Assembly: GCF_013366925.1 (NCBI RefSeq)
Contig: NZ_JAALDK010000001.1
Location: 186,001-250,000, forward strand
Reading direction: 5' to 3'
Length of the DNA stretch: 64,000 nt
DNA from: Paraburkholderia youngii
GTDB taxonomy: Bacteria; Pseudomonadota; Gammaproteobacteria; Burkholderiales; Burkholderiaceae
Positions 17,942-29,788 of the stretch are shown here, in pieces. The notes under the pieces are model-generated. The model was not told the origin of the DNA. It saw only the letters and a list, made by a program, of their open reading frames with translations, and ran no database searches. Both the position numbers and the translations under genes were made by a program. Numbering within the stretch: position 1 is the first letter of the stretch; each line of letters opens with the position of its first letter.

Positions 17942-18388
17942 TCAGTGCAGCGGGCCCTGGCCATGCCGCATCTTGGTCGCGAACTGGCTGGCGGCCTCGT
18001 TCGGCATCGGGCTCGCGTGAATATGCGCAATGCGCCATTCGCCGCGTTCATGGACCATTACGTAGGTGGTGAAGACCATCGCGGGCGTGGCGGTCGGATC
18101 GGCCGGACGATGCGCTTCGGCAATCGCATAGACGACGGTGCCGAGGCTGTCGTAGACGCGGATGTCGAGCGGCTCGATCGACACCGGCAGCGCTTCGAGC
18201 TGAGCCTGCAAGCCATTGCGGATGTTCTCGAGACCGTGCAGATGCGAGCCGTCCGCGCAGATGCAGCTGACGAACTCCTCGTCGATCCACAAACCCATCA
18301 AGCTGTCGATATTGACCTCGGCGACGGCCTGATAGTAGGCGTTCAGGGTATCGGCGGCGGCTTCGAAGATATGGGCAAAACGTGGCAT
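17942..18388 (-). CDS. NTF2-like / SnoaL-type protein
   Basis: Single-domain protein of the cystatin-like NTF2 fold, 148 residues. It has the typical start (helix, ADTLNAYYQAVAEVNIDSLMGLWIDEEFVSCICADG) and end (TTYVMVHERGEWRIAHIHASP), as in DUF4440/SnoaL_3 proteins. The substrate is not predictable. It lies 52 bases upstream of the YheT-type hydrolase on the same strand and may be co-transcribed with it. Confidence 0.82.
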   Translation of the reverse strand: MPRFAHIFEAAADTLNAYYQAVAEVNIDSLMGLWIDEEFVSCICADGSHLHGLENIRNGLQAQLEALPVSIEPLDIRVYDSLGTVVYAIAEAHRPADPTATPAMVFTTYVMVHERGEWRIAHIHASPMPNEAASQFATKMRHGQGPLH

Positions 18389-18554
18389 GGCTCGTCAGTC
18401 TCTAGTGCGCGGCGCGCGGTTGCGGGTCAGCGGTAGCGGGACGGTCCAGAGTGCCGGACCATCGCCCCCGGCGTCAGCTTGCCCGTGCCGCAAGGCGCGA
18501 ACATGACGCGACGCGCTCGGGGGCGTGCGGTGTTGCGTGCAAGTACCAGTTGGC

Positions 18555-19580
18555 TCAGCGCTGCGCGAGCAGCATGCCGCGCAAATCGCCAAAAACCTGC
18601 TCGGCGCTCAACTGCTTCAGACAGTTCAGATGACCGAGCGGGCACTCGCGCTCAAAACAGGGGCTGCATTCGAGATGAAGCCATTGTACCTTCGCGAGCT
18701 CGGACAAGGGCGGGGTGTGGCGCGGATCGGTCGAACCGAAAACGGCCACGAGCGGGCGGCGCAGCGCGGCGGCGACGTGCATCAGGCCGGAGTCGTTGGT
18801 GACCACCGCGTTGGCCCGCGCGATCAGCGCGCAGGCCTCGCCAAGCGCGGTCTGGCCGCACAGGTTGCGCACGTTCGGCGCTTTTTCGGCGATCGCCTGT
18901 GCGAGCGGCGCGTCTTTCGGCGAACCGAGCGCGACGATCTGCGTGTACGGGAACGACTGGCCGACCATCTGCGCGAGCGCGGCGAAGTGCTCGGGCGGCC
19001 AGCGCTTGGCGGGACCGTACTCGGCGCCCGGGCAGAACACCAGCAGCGGCACGCGGGTATCGAGGTTGAAGCGCGCGGATACGCGCGACGCCTCGTTCAG
19101 ATCCGTGTCGAGACGCGGCATCGGCAGATCTTCGGGGACCTTGGCGCCGGGCGCGTAGGCGAGGGCGGCGTAGTGGCCGACCATCGGCGGCCGCGCGTCC
19201 TTGCGCGGATTCGCGTGACGCACGTTCAGCATGCCGTAGCGACTCTCGCCGGTGTAGCCGATGCGCAGCGGAATGCCCGCCAGCCACGGAATCAGCGCCG
19301 ACTTGAACGAGTTCGGCAGCACGTAGGCCGCGTCGTAGCCGACGTCGCGCAGATCGCTCGACAGCTGCCAGCGGCGCAGCATCTGCAGCTTGCCGTGGGC
19401 GAGATCGGTCGCGTAGACGTCGCGGATTTCCGGCATGCGTTCGAGCACGGGGGCGACCCAGCTGGGCGCGACCGCGTCGATGACGATGCGCGGATGCAAT
19501 TTCACGAGGCGCGCAAACAGCGGCTGCGCCATCAATGCGTCACCGATCCAGTTCGGTGCGATAACCAACGCGCGACGCAT
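18555..19580 (-). CDS. waaF: ADP-heptose--LPS heptosyltransferase II
   Basis: GT9-family glycosyltransferase that adds the second heptose to the inner core of lipopolysaccharide, at the cytoplasmic face of the inner membrane. The 341 residues include the N-terminal LVIAPNWIGDALMAQPLF, the ADP-heptose binding region FCPGAEYGPAKRWPPEHFA, and TNDSGLMHVAAALRRPLVAVFGSTDP. Three Cys lie near the end (CSPCFERECPLGHLNC), as in WaaF. It is the last gene of a zf-CHCC, ilvE, waaF series on the minus strand with a ~200-base gap before it. Confidence 0.94.
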   Translation of the reverse strand: MRRALVIAPNWIGDALMAQPLFARLVKLHPRIVIDAVAPSWVAPVLERMPEIRDVYATDLAHGKLQMLRRWQLSSDLRDVGYDAAYVLPNSFKSALIPWLAGIPLRIGYTGESRYGMLNVRHANPRKDARPPMVGHYAALAYAPGAKVPEDLPMPRLDTDLNEASRVSARFNLDTRVPLLVFCPGAEYGPAKRWPPEHFAALAQMVGQSFPYTQIVALGSPKDAPLAQAIAEKAPNVRNLCGQTALGEACALIARANAVVTNDSGLMHVAAALRRPLVAVFGSTDPRHTPPLSELAKVQWLHLECSPCFERECPLGHLNCLKQLSAEQVFGDLRGMLLAQR

Positions 19581-19780
19581 CAGAGTGGGTGTCCGGTGTC
19601 GATAACAAGCGCCGCGCGCGATGCGCGTGGCACTCGGATGGGTAAAAGGGGAAAGCGGAAAGCCGCGCGGCGCGAGGGCCTCGCGGGTCGTGCGATCGAG
19701 CCTGCGGCGCGGCGAGCGCGCGATCGGAAAGTCGCGCCTCGTGCCGCTGAAGCCGGCTCAGGACCGCTCGATGCGCTGGA

Positions 19781-19975
19781 TCAATGACCCTTGATCACTT
19801 CGCCGTCGCGCAGCTTGTAGCGCGTGCTGCAATACGGGCAACGCGCTTCGCCGTGCGACACGTCGATGAACACGCGCGGATGCGCGCTCCAGCGCGGCAT
19901 GGCCGGATTCGGACAATATGCCGGCAGATCTTTTGCCGTCAGTTCGACCAGCGGCATTTCCTTGATTTCGCTCAT
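19781..19975 (-). CDS. zf-CHCC zinc-finger protein
   Basis: Small protein of 64 residues with a zf-CHCC motif (AYCPNP, then DVSHGEARCPYC, an inverted C...H...C-x2-C pattern) resembling the C-terminal domain of the NDUFS6 respiratory subunit. It is a conserved neighbour of ilvE and waaF in Burkholderia relatives. Start at 19975 (MSEIKEMPLVELTAKDLP), preceded by a GAAAGTG leader. Function is unknown, with zinc binding likely. Confidence 0.85.
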   Translation of the reverse strand: MSEIKEMPLVELTAKDLPAYCPNPAMPRWSAHPRVFIDVSHGEARCPYCSTRYKLRDGEVIKGH

Positions 19976-20049
19976 GACACTTTCTCGTTGTATGCGGGGT
20001 GCTTGCAGTGCGCCGCCGATGGGCGGCGCGGCGCATCTCGAAACGTCGC

Positions 20050-20973
20050 TCAGATTTTCGTGAGCCAGTGCGCGTACTTCTCGCTCTTGCCGTTCACGAC
20101 GTCGAAGAAGGCGGACTGCAGCTTTTCGGTGATCGGGCCGCGCACGCCGGCGCCGATCTTGCGATTGTCGAGTTCGCGGATCGGCGTGACTTCGGCTGCC
20201 GTGCCGGTGAAGAACGCTTCGTCGCAGGTATAGACTTCGTCGCGCGTGATGCGTTTTTCGATCACCTGGATGCCCATGTCGCGCGCGAGCGTGATCACGG
20301 TGTCGCGCGTGATGCCGTCGAGGCACGATGACAGGTCAGGCGTGTACAGCTTGCCGTTGTTGACGAGGAAGAAGTTCTCCCCCGAGCCTTCCGACACGTA
20401 GCCGTCGACGTCGAGCAGCAGCGCTTCGTCGTAGCCGTCGGCGATAGCTTCCTGGTTCGCGAGGATCGAGTTCACGTACCAGCCCGACGCCTTCGCGCGC
20501 ACCATCGACACGTTCACGTGATGGCGCGTGAACGACGACGTCTTCACGCGAATACCCTTGGTGATGCCGTCTTCGCCGAGGTAGGCGCCCCACGGCCACG
20601 CGGCGATCGCGACGTGAATCGTGTTGCCCTTGGCCGACACGCCGAGCTTTTCCGAGCCGACCCAGATGATCGGGCGCAGATAGCACGTCTCGAGCTTGTT
20701 CTCGCGGACCACTTCGCGCTGCGCGGCGGCGAGCGTTTCATGGTCGAACGGCACGTCCATCTGGAAGATCTTCGCCGAGTTCAGCAGGCGCTTGGTGTGC
20801 TCCTGCAGGCGGAAAATCGCGGTGGCGCCGTCGGCCGTCTTGTAAGCGCGCACACCCTCGAACACGCCCATGCCGTAGTGCAGCGTGTGGGTGAGCACGT
20901 GGATTTTGGCATCGCGCCAGTCGATGAGCTTGCCATCCATCCAGATCTTGCCGTCGCGGTCGGCCATTGACAT
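20050..20973 (-). CDS. ilvE: branched-chain amino acid aminotransferase
   Basis: PLP-dependent fold-type IV aminotransferase catalysing the last step of Val, Leu and Ile synthesis, 307 residues. Motifs include HTLHYGMGVFEGVRAY, the catalytic Lys in VRAKASGWYVNS (about residue 161), EGSGENFFLV, and the phosphate-binding FFTGTAAEVTPI. The length is that of the bacterial class. Two Met residues at the start (MSMADRDG) leave the exact start two codons uncertain. It heads the minus-strand group ilvE, zf-CHCC, waaF. Confidence 0.95.
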   Translation of the reverse strand: MSMADRDGKIWMDGKLIDWRDAKIHVLTHTLHYGMGVFEGVRAYKTADGATAIFRLQEHTKRLLNSAKIFQMDVPFDHETLAAAQREVVRENKLETCYLRPIIWVGSEKLGVSAKGNTIHVAIAAWPWGAYLGEDGITKGIRVKTSSFTRHHVNVSMVRAKASGWYVNSILANQEAIADGYDEALLLDVDGYVSEGSGENFFLVNNGKLYTPDLSSCLDGITRDTVITLARDMGIQVIEKRITRDEVYTCDEAFFTGTAAEVTPIRELDNRKIGAGVRGPITEKLQSAFFDVVNGKSEKYAHWLTKI

Positions 20974-21087
20974 ACGGTTCTCCAGCAGGTGCGTTATGAG
21001 GTGCGGCCATGAGCGCAGGACATAGCCGGGAGCGCTATTTTAGCGTCTTTTGCACACACAACGGGCATTTGGGCGCACCCCGGACGC

Positions 21088-21093
21088 TATAAT
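21088..21093 (+). promoter_or_regulatory. -10 element (TATAAT) of azlCD
   Basis: A perfect TATAAT about 107 bases before the azlC start, in the divergent space with ilvE. The -35 is weak. Confidence 0.45.
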
Positions 21094-21199
21094 CCAGCGC
21101 ACGCATAAATCAACTCCGGATGCGCCAGCGGGTGGTCTCGCAAGCTGGCGCCGGCCCGGCCTTCTTGACGGCGTTCCCTGCGCCCGCAATCTTCGCCCG

Positions 21200-21955
21200 A
21201 TGCTCGCTCGACTGTCCGACACCGATCGCCGCGCTTTTCGTGAAGGCGCGCGCGCCTATGCCCCCACGCTGATGGCGATTTTTTCCTGGGGCCTCGTGAC
21301 GGGCATCGCGATGAGCAAGTCCGTCCTGACGCTGCCGCAGGCGCTCACGATGTCCCTGCTGTGCTACGCCGGTTCGTCGCAGCTGGCGGTGCTGCCGCTC
21401 CTCGCGGCGAAGCTGCCGGTGTGGACCGTGCTGCTGACCGCGGCGATGGTCAACACCCGCTTCGTGATCTTCAGCGTTGGCCTCGCGCCGCACTTCTCGT
21501 ATCTGCCGATGTGGCGGCGCATCGTGCTCGGCTATTTCAACGGCGACGTGATCTATCTGCTCTTCGTCAAGAAGAGCTTTCCGACCGGTTACGTGCCGGG
21601 CAAGGAGGCGTACTTCTGGGGCATGGCGGTATCGAGCTGGCTGTCGTGGCAGGTGTCGTCGATCGTCGGCATCCTGCTCGCGAGCCTGATTCCGGACAAC
21701 TGGGGGCTCGCGCTCGCCGGTACGCTCGCGCTGTTGCCCATCATGGTGTCGGCGGTCGCGACGCGCTCCACGCTGGCCGCGGTCAGCGTGGCCGCCATCG
21801 TGGCGCTGCTCGCGCTCGATCTGCCGTATCGGCTCGCGCTGCCGTTCGCGGTGATCGCGGCGATCGTCGCCGGCAGCGCAGCCGACCTGATGATCGAGCG
21901 CGCGGACCTGCGCCGCATCCGCGGCGGGAACGATCGCGCCGGAGATTCCCGATGA
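21200..21955 (+). CDS. azlC: AzlC family branched-chain amino acid exporter, large subunit
   Basis: Membrane protein of 251 residues with about six to eight segments, forming with AzlD a two-component exporter of branched-chain or other amino acids. Signature stretches are GLVTGIAMSKSVLTLPQALTMS, LCYAGSSQLAVLPLL and NTRFVIFSVGLAPHF. I start at ATG 21200 (MLARLSDTDRRAFREG); the longer in-frame version is not hydrophobic and lacks family similarity. The stop overlaps the azlD start (ATGA). It is divergent from ilvE, which makes an amino-acid homeostasis role plausible. Confidence 0.9.
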   Translation: MLARLSDTDRRAFREGARAYAPTLMAIFSWGLVTGIAMSKSVLTLPQALTMSLLCYAGSSQLAVLPLLAAKLPVWTVLLTAAMVNTRFVIFSVGLAPHFSYLPMWRRIVLGYFNGDVIYLLFVKKSFPTGYVPGKEAYFWGMAVSSWLSWQVSSIVGILLASLIPDNWGLALAGTLALLPIMVSAVATRSTLAAVSVAAIVALLALDLPYRLALPFAVIAAIVAGSAADLMIERADLRRIRGGNDRAGDSR

Positions 21956-22275
21956 CCTCAACGCAAATCTGGCTCGCCATCTTCGGCATGACCTTCGTCA
22001 CCGCGCTCACGCGCGCGATGTTCCTGATCGGCGGCGAGCGCACGGTGCTGCCGGCGCGCGTGCAGAAGATGCTGCGCTACGCGCCGGCCGCCGCGCTCGC
22101 CGCCGTGGTGGTGCCCGACGTGTTGACGACACCCGACGGACTGTCGTTGGCGGCTTCCAATCATGAGCTTTACGCGACCCTCGCCGGCCTCGGCTGGTTT
22201 TTGTGGCGCCGCACCATGCTCGGCACGATCGTGACCGGAATGGTCGTGTTCACGCTGATGCGCGTCTTCCTGTGA
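21952..22275 (+). CDS. azlD: AzlD family branched-chain amino acid exporter, small subunit
   Basis: Small partner of AzlC, 107 residues with four hydrophobic segments. It contains the conserved TALTRAMFLIGGERTVLPARVQKMLRYAP region. Start and azlC stop overlap by four bases (ATGA), so the two are translationally coupled and presumably form a complex in the inner membrane. Confidence 0.9.
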   Translation: MTSTQIWLAIFGMTFVTALTRAMFLIGGERTVLPARVQKMLRYAPAAALAAVVVPDVLTTPDGLSLAASNHELYATLAGLGWFLWRRTMLGTIVTGMVVFTLMRVFL

Positions 22276-22554
22276 TGGTCCGGCTCCAAGTGTGGAGATG
22301 ATGCCGCGCCGCGCGGCAGCGACGGCCTCGCGCTCAAATACGCGAGATTCGCCGCGTCGCGGTCAGATGGCCGTTGGGATCAGTTAAAATGCCCTTTTCC
22401 GGGTTGAGCGCGCCCCCGCAAGGCGCCTGGTGCCGCGGCCGGCCGCCGGCGCCCGATCCCGCGGAACCGTTGGGCCGAAGCGCCGGAGTTCGCCGCGCCT
22501 CGTCCCCGCGCGCTGTCCGCCACCGCCTTCTCATCAACTCGCATACTCAAGCCC

Positions 22555-23748
22555 ATGAACAAGGTATTGCGTCTCTCCGACCTGATCGCCGAAGGCAAGC
22601 TGTCCGGCAAACGCGTGTTCATCCGCGCCGATCTGAACGTGCCGCAGGACGATCAAGGCAACATCACCGAAGACACCCGCATCCGCGCTTCCGTGCCGGC
22701 CATCAAGGCCGCGCTCGACGCCGGCGCCGCCGTGATGGTCACCTCGCACCTGGGTCGCCCGACCGAAGGCGACTTCAAGCCGGAAGACTCGCTCGCGCCG
22801 GTGGCGAAGCGTCTCGCCGAGCTGCTAGGCCGCGACGTGCCGCTCGTCGCGAACTGGGTCGAAAACGGCGTGAACGTCGCGCCGGGCTCGGTCGTGCTGC
22901 TCGAAAACTGCCGCGTGAACAAGGGCGAAAAGAAAGATTCCGACGAGCTCGCGCAGAAAATGGCCAAGCTCTGCGATATCTACGTGAACGACGCGTTCGG
23001 CACCGCGCACCGCGCCGAAGCGACCACGCACGGCATCGCGAAATATGCGCCGGTCGCCTGCGCGGGTCCGCTGCTCGCCGCTGAGCTCGAAGCGCTCGGC
23101 AAGGCGCTCGGCGCACCGAAGCGTCCGCTCGTGGCGATCGTCGCGGGTTCGAAGGTGTCGACCAAGCTGACCATCCTGAAGTCGCTCGCTGAGAAGGTCG
23201 ACCAGCTGATCGTCGGCGGCGGCATCGCCAATACGTTCATGCTCGCGGCCGGCCTGAAGATCGGCAAGTCGCTCGCCGAAGCCGATCTCGTCGCCGAAGC
23301 GAAGGCGATCATCGACGCGGCCAAGGCCCGCGGCGCCTCGGTGCCGATTCCGACCGACGTGGTCACGGCCAAGCAGTTCTCGCCGACCGCGAAGGCCGAA
23401 GTGAAGGCCGTCGCCGATGTGCAGGACGACGACATGATTCTCGACATCGGCCCGGAAACGGCCAAGGTGCTCGCCGCACAGCTCGAGAAGGCCGGCACGA
23501 TCGTGTGGAACGGCCCGGTCGGCGTGTTCGAGTTCGACCAGTTCGGCAACGGCACGAAGACGCTCGCGGACGCGATCGCGCGCTCGGCTGCGTTCTCGAT
23601 CGCAGGCGGCGGCGACACGCTCGCGGCGATCGCCAAGTACGGCATCCACGATCAGGTCAGCTACATTTCGACGGGCGGCGGCGCGTTCCTCGAGTTCCTC
23701 GAGGGCAAGAAGCTGCCGGCGGTCGAAGTTCTGGAATCGCGGGCTTAA
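22555..23748 (+). CDS. pgk: phosphoglycerate kinase
   Basis: Glycolytic and Calvin-cycle enzyme interconverting 1,3-bisphosphoglycerate and 3-phosphoglycerate with ATP formation. The 397 residues contain RADLNVPQ near the N-terminus, the [10 protein letters not shown] substrate loop, [14 protein letters not shown], and the nucleotide-binding [15 protein letters not shown] and GGGDTLAAI blocks. It opens a plus-strand series of central-metabolism genes. In the 279 bases upstream I see only a weak TAAAAT hexamer at 22385. Confidence 0.97.
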   Translation: MNKVLRLSDLIAEGKLSGKRVFIRADLNVPQDDQGNITEDTRIRASVPAIKAALDAGAAVMVTSHLGRPTEGDFKPEDSLAPVAKRLAELLGRDVPLVANWVENGVNVAPGSVVLLENCRVNKGEKKDSDELAQKMAKLCDIYVNDAFGTAHRAEATTHGIAKYAPVACAGPLLAAELEALGKALGAPKRPLVAIVAGSKVSTKLTILKSLAEKVDQLIVGGGIANTFMLAAGLKIGKSLAEADLVAEAKAIIDAAKARGASVPIPTDVVTAKQFSPTAKAEVKAVADVQDDDMILDIGPETAKVLAAQLEKAGTIVWNGPVGVFEFDQFGNGTKTLADAIARSAAFSIAGGGDTLAAIAKYGIHDQVSYISTGGGAFLEFLEGKKLPAVEVLESRA

Positions 23749-24187
23749 CGTGGCGACGCGCTCCCCGGCGGCGAAGTCGACCAAGGCGCGTGGCGCGAAA
23801 GCGCCGCGCGGTAGCGCGACAACACCGGCACGGGAGCGCGCGACACGCGCGGCCGCTGCGTCGGCGACGCCCGGACAGGACGTGGCCGCCGAGGCGCTGA
23901 TAGCGCCCGCGGCCGCCGACGCGGAGCAACTGCCAACTTCTTCACAAGCCGAATCTGGTCAACACGATTCGGCCCAGCCGGAACAGCCTTCCGGCAAGCA
24001 GGACAGCAAATCTCTGGCGCGCGAGGCGCCGGTCCCGAATACCGCATCACCCGCATCACCCGCCTCACTCCACAAAGCGACACCGGCCACAACCGGCGCG
24101 CGACCCCACGTAGCATCGTTCGATGCGCGAACTCCGCAGCAGCCCCGCAGCGCTCTTTCCAGCGATCCTATCCAGACGAGGAGACTC
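23749..24187 (+). other. 439-base pgk-pyk spacer, open in the pyk frame
   Basis: This stretch is open in the same frame as pyk from a GTG at 23750, directly after the pgk stop, through to the pyk ATG. The translation would be about 146 residues of Ala/Pro/Ser/Thr/Gln-rich sequence with repeats such as ASPASPAS and no recognisable domain. It could be a disordered N-terminal extension of pyruvate kinase, or a GC-rich untranslated spacer. The clear GAGGAG ribosome binding site just before 24188 favours the spacer view. Confidence 0.5.
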
Positions 24188-25624
24188 ATGCATCGCGCCA
24201 CCAAGATTGTCGCTACTGTCGGTCCGGCTTCCAGCACGCCGGAAATCCTGCTGCAAATGATTCAGGCAGGATTGGACGTGGTGCGGCTCAATTTCTCACA
24301 CGGCACCGCCGACGACCATCGTCAGCGCGCCGAATACGTTCGCGAGGCGGCCCGTCAGGCGGGCCGCGAAGTCGCCATCATGGCCGACCTGCAAGGCCCG
24401 AAGATTCGCGTCGGCAAATTCGAGAACGGCCGCACGACGCTCGTCACCGGCAATCCTTTCATCCTCGATGCGGAATGCGAGCTCGGCAACGACGAGCGCG
24501 TCGGCCTCGACTACAAGGACCTGCCGCGCGACCTGAAGCCGGGCGACGTGCTGCTGCTCAACGACGGCCTGATCGTGCTCAACGTGCAGCGCGTGATCGG
24601 CCAGGAGATCCACACGATCGTGAAGATCGGCGGTGAACTGTCGAACAACAAGGGCATCAACCGCCAGGGCGGCGGTCTGTCGGCGCCCGCGCTGACCGCG
24701 AAGGACATGGAGGACATCCGCACGGCGATGTCGCTCGGTGTCGATTTCATCGCGGTGTCGTTCCCGAAGAACGCGACCGACATGGAAATGGCCCGCCAGC
24801 TCGCGAACATCGCCGGCGCGCCGTACGGCATCAAGCCGAAGATGATCGCGAAGATCGAGCGCGCGGAAGCGATTCCGGCGCTGCAAGGCATTCTCGACGC
24901 TTCGGACGGCATCATGGTCGCGCGTGGCGACCTGGCCGTGGAAGTCGGCAATGCCGCCGTGCCGGCGCTGCAAAAGCGCATGATCCGCATGGCGCGCGAG
25001 TCGAACAAGTTCGTGATCACCGCGACGCAGATGATGGAGTCGATGATCCACGCGCCGGTGCCGACCCGCGCGGAAGTGTCGGACGTCGCCAATGCGGTGC
25101 TCGACGGCACCGACGCGGTGATGCTGTCGGCGGAATCGGCGGCGGGCAAGTACCCGGTACAGACCATCGAGACCATGGCCGCGATCTGCGTGGAAGCGGA
25201 AAAGTCCGAGCAGTCGGAGCTCGACAAGGATTTCCTCGACCGCACGTTCACGCGGATCGACCAGTCGATCGCGATGGGTGCCCTCTTCACCGCTTACCAC
25301 CTCGGCGCCAAGGCGATCGTCGCGCTCACCGAATCGGGCTCGACCGCGCTGTGGATGTCGCGCCACTGGACCCACGTGCCGATCTTCGCGCTGACGCCGC
25401 GCGTCGGCAGCGAACGCGCGATGGCGCTATACCGCAACGTGACCTCGCTGCATCTGGACACCAACACCGACCGCGACACGGCGCTGCAGCAGGCGCTCGA
25501 AACGGTGGTCGGCAAGGGCTACGCGTCGCACGGCGATATGGTCGTGCTGACGGTCGGCGAGCCGATGGGGCAGGCGGGCGGCACCAATACCTTGAAGATC
25601 GTGCGGGTCGGTGAACCGTACTGA
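24188..25624 (+). CDS. pyk: pyruvate kinase
   Basis: Final glycolytic enzyme, converting phosphoenolpyruvate and ADP to pyruvate and ATP, 478 residues. The chosen start MHRATKIVATVGPASS is preceded by GAGGAG and gives the family's normal length. Catalytic regions include RLNFSHGTADDH, the MIAKIERAEA active-site Lys block, DGIMVARGDLAVEVG, TATQMMESMI and DAVMLSAESAAGKYP. The C-terminal allosteric domain is complete. An upstream in-frame GTG would add 146 low-complexity residues. Confidence 0.96.
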   Translation: MHRATKIVATVGPASSTPEILLQMIQAGLDVVRLNFSHGTADDHRQRAEYVREAARQAGREVAIMADLQGPKIRVGKFENGRTTLVTGNPFILDAECELGNDERVGLDYKDLPRDLKPGDVLLLNDGLIVLNVQRVIGQEIHTIVKIGGELSNNKGINRQGGGLSAPALTAKDMEDIRTAMSLGVDFIAVSFPKNATDMEMARQLANIAGAPYGIKPKMIAKIERAEAIPALQGILDASDGIMVARGDLAVEVGNAAVPALQKRMIRMARESNKFVITATQMMESMIHAPVPTRAEVSDVANAVLDGTDAVMLSAESAAGKYPVQTIETMAAICVEAEKSEQSELDKDFLDRTFTRIDQSIAMGALFTAYHLGAKAIVALTESGSTALWMSRHWTHVPIFALTPRVGSERAMALYRNVTSLHLDTNTDRDTALQQALETVVGKGYASHGDMVVLTVGEPMGQAGGTNTLKIVRVGEPY

Positions 25625-25811
25625 TCAGGCAGGACTGCTCGAACGGCACGGGCTCGATTGAGCGAAGCAGGCCGGCGAAACCCGCACGGTCCATGTGCGA
25701 CGGCGCACCAAAGCGCCGGTGTCGCGGCGGGAACGCCGCCTGCTTCGCGATAAAATCGCCGCAAAAGATGCCGACGGCAAAAGAATTCGTTTCAATCCAA
25801 GGAGTTTAAGC

Positions 25812-26876
25812 ATGCCTCTCGTATCAATGCGTCAACTGCTGGACCATGCCGCGGAAAACGGCTATGGCCTTCCGGCATTCAACGTGAACAACCTGGAGCA
25901 GGTGCAGGCGATCATGGCCGCGGCCGACAAGGTCAACGCTCCGGTCATCATGCAGGCGTCGGCTGGTGCGCGTAAGTACGCGGGCGAGCCGTTCCTGCGT
26001 CATCTGATCGAAGCGGCGGTCGAGTCGTATCCGCACATTCCGGTCGTGATGCACCAGGACCACGGTCAGTCGCCGGCAGTGTGTATGGCGGCGATCCGCA
26101 GCGGTTTCACCAGCGTGATGATGGACGGTTCGCTCGAAGCCGACGGCAAGACGGTCGCATCGTACGACTACAACGTCGAAGTGTCGCGCAAGGTCGTCGA
26201 AGCGGCGCACTCGATCGGCGTCACCGTCGAGGCGGAGCTGGGCGTGCTCGGTTCGCTCGAAACGATGAAGGGCGACAAGGAAGACGGCCACGGCGCCGAA
26301 GGTACGATGACGCGCGAGCAGCTGCTGACCGATCCGGAGCAGGCCGCCGACTTCGTCAAGCTGACCCAGTGCGACGCGCTGGCCATCGCGATCGGCACCT
26401 CGCACGGCGCCTACAAGTTCAGCAAGAAGCCGACCGGAGATATTCTCTCGATCCAGCGCATCAAGGAAATCCATCAGCGCATTCCGAACACGCACCTCGT
26501 GATGCACGGCTCGTCGTCGGTGCCGCAGGAGCTGCTCGCGGAAATCCGCGAATTCGGCGGCGACATGAAGGAAACCTACGGCGTGCCGGTCGAGGAAATC
26601 CAGGAAGGTATCCGTCACGGCGTGCGCAAGGTCAACATCGACACCGACCTGCGTCTGGCGATCACGGGCGCGATCCGCCGCTACATGGCGACCAACCCGG
26701 GCAAGTTCGATCCGCGCGATTACCTGAAGCCGGCGCGCGAAGCGGCGATGAAGATCTGTATCGACCGTTACACGCAATTCGGCTGCGAAGGCCAGGCTGG
26801 CAAGATCAAGCCCGTCTCGCTTGATAAAATTGCGGAGAAGTACAAGTCGGGCGAGCTCGCGCAAGTCGTCCGCTAA
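25812..26876 (+). CDS. fbaA: fructose-1,6-bisphosphate aldolase, class II
   Basis: Zinc-dependent aldolase cleaving fructose 1,6-bisphosphate to two triose phosphates, 354 residues. The metal-site region [18 protein letters not shown], the TSVMMDGS block and [11 protein letters not shown] with a following acidic stretch are class II features. [10 protein letters not shown] and [11 protein letters not shown] carry phosphate-binding residues. A GGAGTTTAAGC leader sits before the ATG at 25812; in-frame codons further upstream are not family-like. A terminator follows at 26927. Confidence 0.96.
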   Translation: MPLVSMRQLLDHAAENGYGLPAFNVNNLEQVQAIMAAADKVNAPVIMQASAGARKYAGEPFLRHLIEAAVESYPHIPVVMHQDHGQSPAVCMAAIRSGFTSVMMDGSLEADGKTVASYDYNVEVSRKVVEAAHSIGVTVEAELGVLGSLETMKGDKEDGHGAEGTMTREQLLTDPEQAADFVKLTQCDALAIAIGTSHGAYKFSKKPTGDILSIQRIKEIHQRIPNTHLVMHGSSSVPQELLAEIREFGGDMKETYGVPVEEIQEGIRHGVRKVNIDTDLRLAITGAIRRYMATNPGKFDPRDYLKPAREAAMKICIDRYTQFGCEGQAGKIKPVSLDKIAEKYKSGELAQVVR

Positions 26877-26926
26877 GCTGTAGTTTTGGCTCCGCGCCTG
26901 GCCGTTTGGCCAGGTTGTCGTCCGAT

Positions 26927-26967
26927 CGCCGTTCCCGCATCATCGGGGGAACGGCGTTTCCCTTTTG
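26927..26967 (+). terminator. rho-independent terminator after fbaA
   Basis: CGCCGTTCCC (26927-26936) pairs with GGGAACGGCG (26947-26956) across a ten-base loop, followed by TTTCCCTTTTG. It lies 50 bases after the aldolase stop and 44 before purC. Confidence 0.8.
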
Positions 26968-27010
26968 TTCCGGTCACATTTTTTTGCCCCACTTTTAGCG
27001 AACCACGACG

Positions 27011-27901
27011 ATGTCTACCCTTTACGAATCCACGCTCCGCTCGCTGCCGCTGCTCGGCCGCGGCAAAGTCCGCGACAACTATGCGGTGGGCAACGACCAG
27101 TTGCTGATCGTCACGACCGACCGACTGTCGGCGTTCGACGTGATCATGGGCGAGCCGATTCCGAACAAGGGCCGCGTGCTCAACGCGATGGCGAACTTCT
27201 GGTTCGAGAAGCTGCAGCACGTGGTGCCGAACCACCTGACGGGCGTCGCGCCCGAGTCGGTGGTCGCGCCGGACGAAGTCGAGCAGGTCAAGGGGCGCGC
27301 GGTGGTCGTCAAGCGTCTCGAGCCGATCCTCGTCGAAGCGGTGGTGCGCGGCTATCTGGCTGGCAGCGGCTGGAAGGATTACCAGGCCACCGGTTCGGTC
27401 TGCGGCGTGCAACTGCCGGCGGGCCTGCAAAACGCGCAGAAGCTGCCCGAGCCGATCTTCACGCCGGCTGCCAAGGCCGAGATGGGCCACCACGACGAAA
27501 ACATCACCTACGACGAGATGGAGCGCCGCATCGGCACCGAGCTGTCGGCCACGATTCGCGACATCTCGATCCGCCTGTACAAGGAAGCCGCTGATTACGC
27601 GGCGACGCGCGGCATCATCATCGCGGACACGAAGTTCGAATTCGGTCTCGATAACCACGGCAAGCTGTACCTGATGGATGAGGCGCTCACGGCCGATTCG
27701 TCGCGCTTCTGGCCGGCCGACCAGTACCAGGTCGGCACCAACCCGCCGTCGTTCGACAAGCAGTTCGTGCGCGATTGGCTCGAAACCCAGCCCTGGAAGA
27801 AAGAGCCGCCAGCGCCGAAGCTGCCGGACGAGGTGGTCGCAAAGACGGGTGAGAAGTACCAGGAAGCGCTCGAGCGCCTGACCGGGCACAAGCTCGACTA
27901 A
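27011..27901 (+). CDS. purC: phosphoribosylaminoimidazole-succinocarboxamide synthase
   Basis: SAICAR synthetase, the ATP-dependent step joining CAIR and aspartate in purine synthesis. The 296 residues begin with [16 protein letters not shown] and show [44 protein letters not shown] and [10 protein letters not shown]. Length is normal for the longer bacterial form. It heads purC-purE-purK. Confidence 0.97.
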   Translation: MSTLYESTLRSLPLLGRGKVRDNYAVGNDQLLIVTTDRLSAFDVIMGEPIPNKGRVLNAMANFWFEKLQHVVPNHLTGVAPESVVAPDEVEQVKGRAVVVKRLEPILVEAVVRGYLAGSGWKDYQATGSVCGVQLPAGLQNAQKLPEPIFTPAAKAEMGHHDENITYDEMERRIGTELSATIRDISIRLYKEAADYAATRGIIIADTKFEFGLDNHGKLYLMDEALTADSSRFWPADQYQVGTNPPSFDKQFVRDWLETQPWKKEPPAPKLPDEVVAKTGEKYQEALERLTGHKLD

Positions 27902-27958
27902 TCTGATTGCGCGCGCCGTGTCAGGCGCGCATCGCCCGGAAACAAGGAAGCCGTAAAG

Positions 27959-28477
<519 letters not shown>

Positions 28478-28497
28478 GCGCGCCGGTTGTTTGATAA

Positions 28498-29778
<1,281 letters not shown>

Positions 29779-29788
29779 AGCGCGCGCC

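Noticed and set aside
16837-18051. 54-residue longer form of the YheT-type hydrolase
   Set aside because: It would overlap the NTF2-like gene and has no family similarity.
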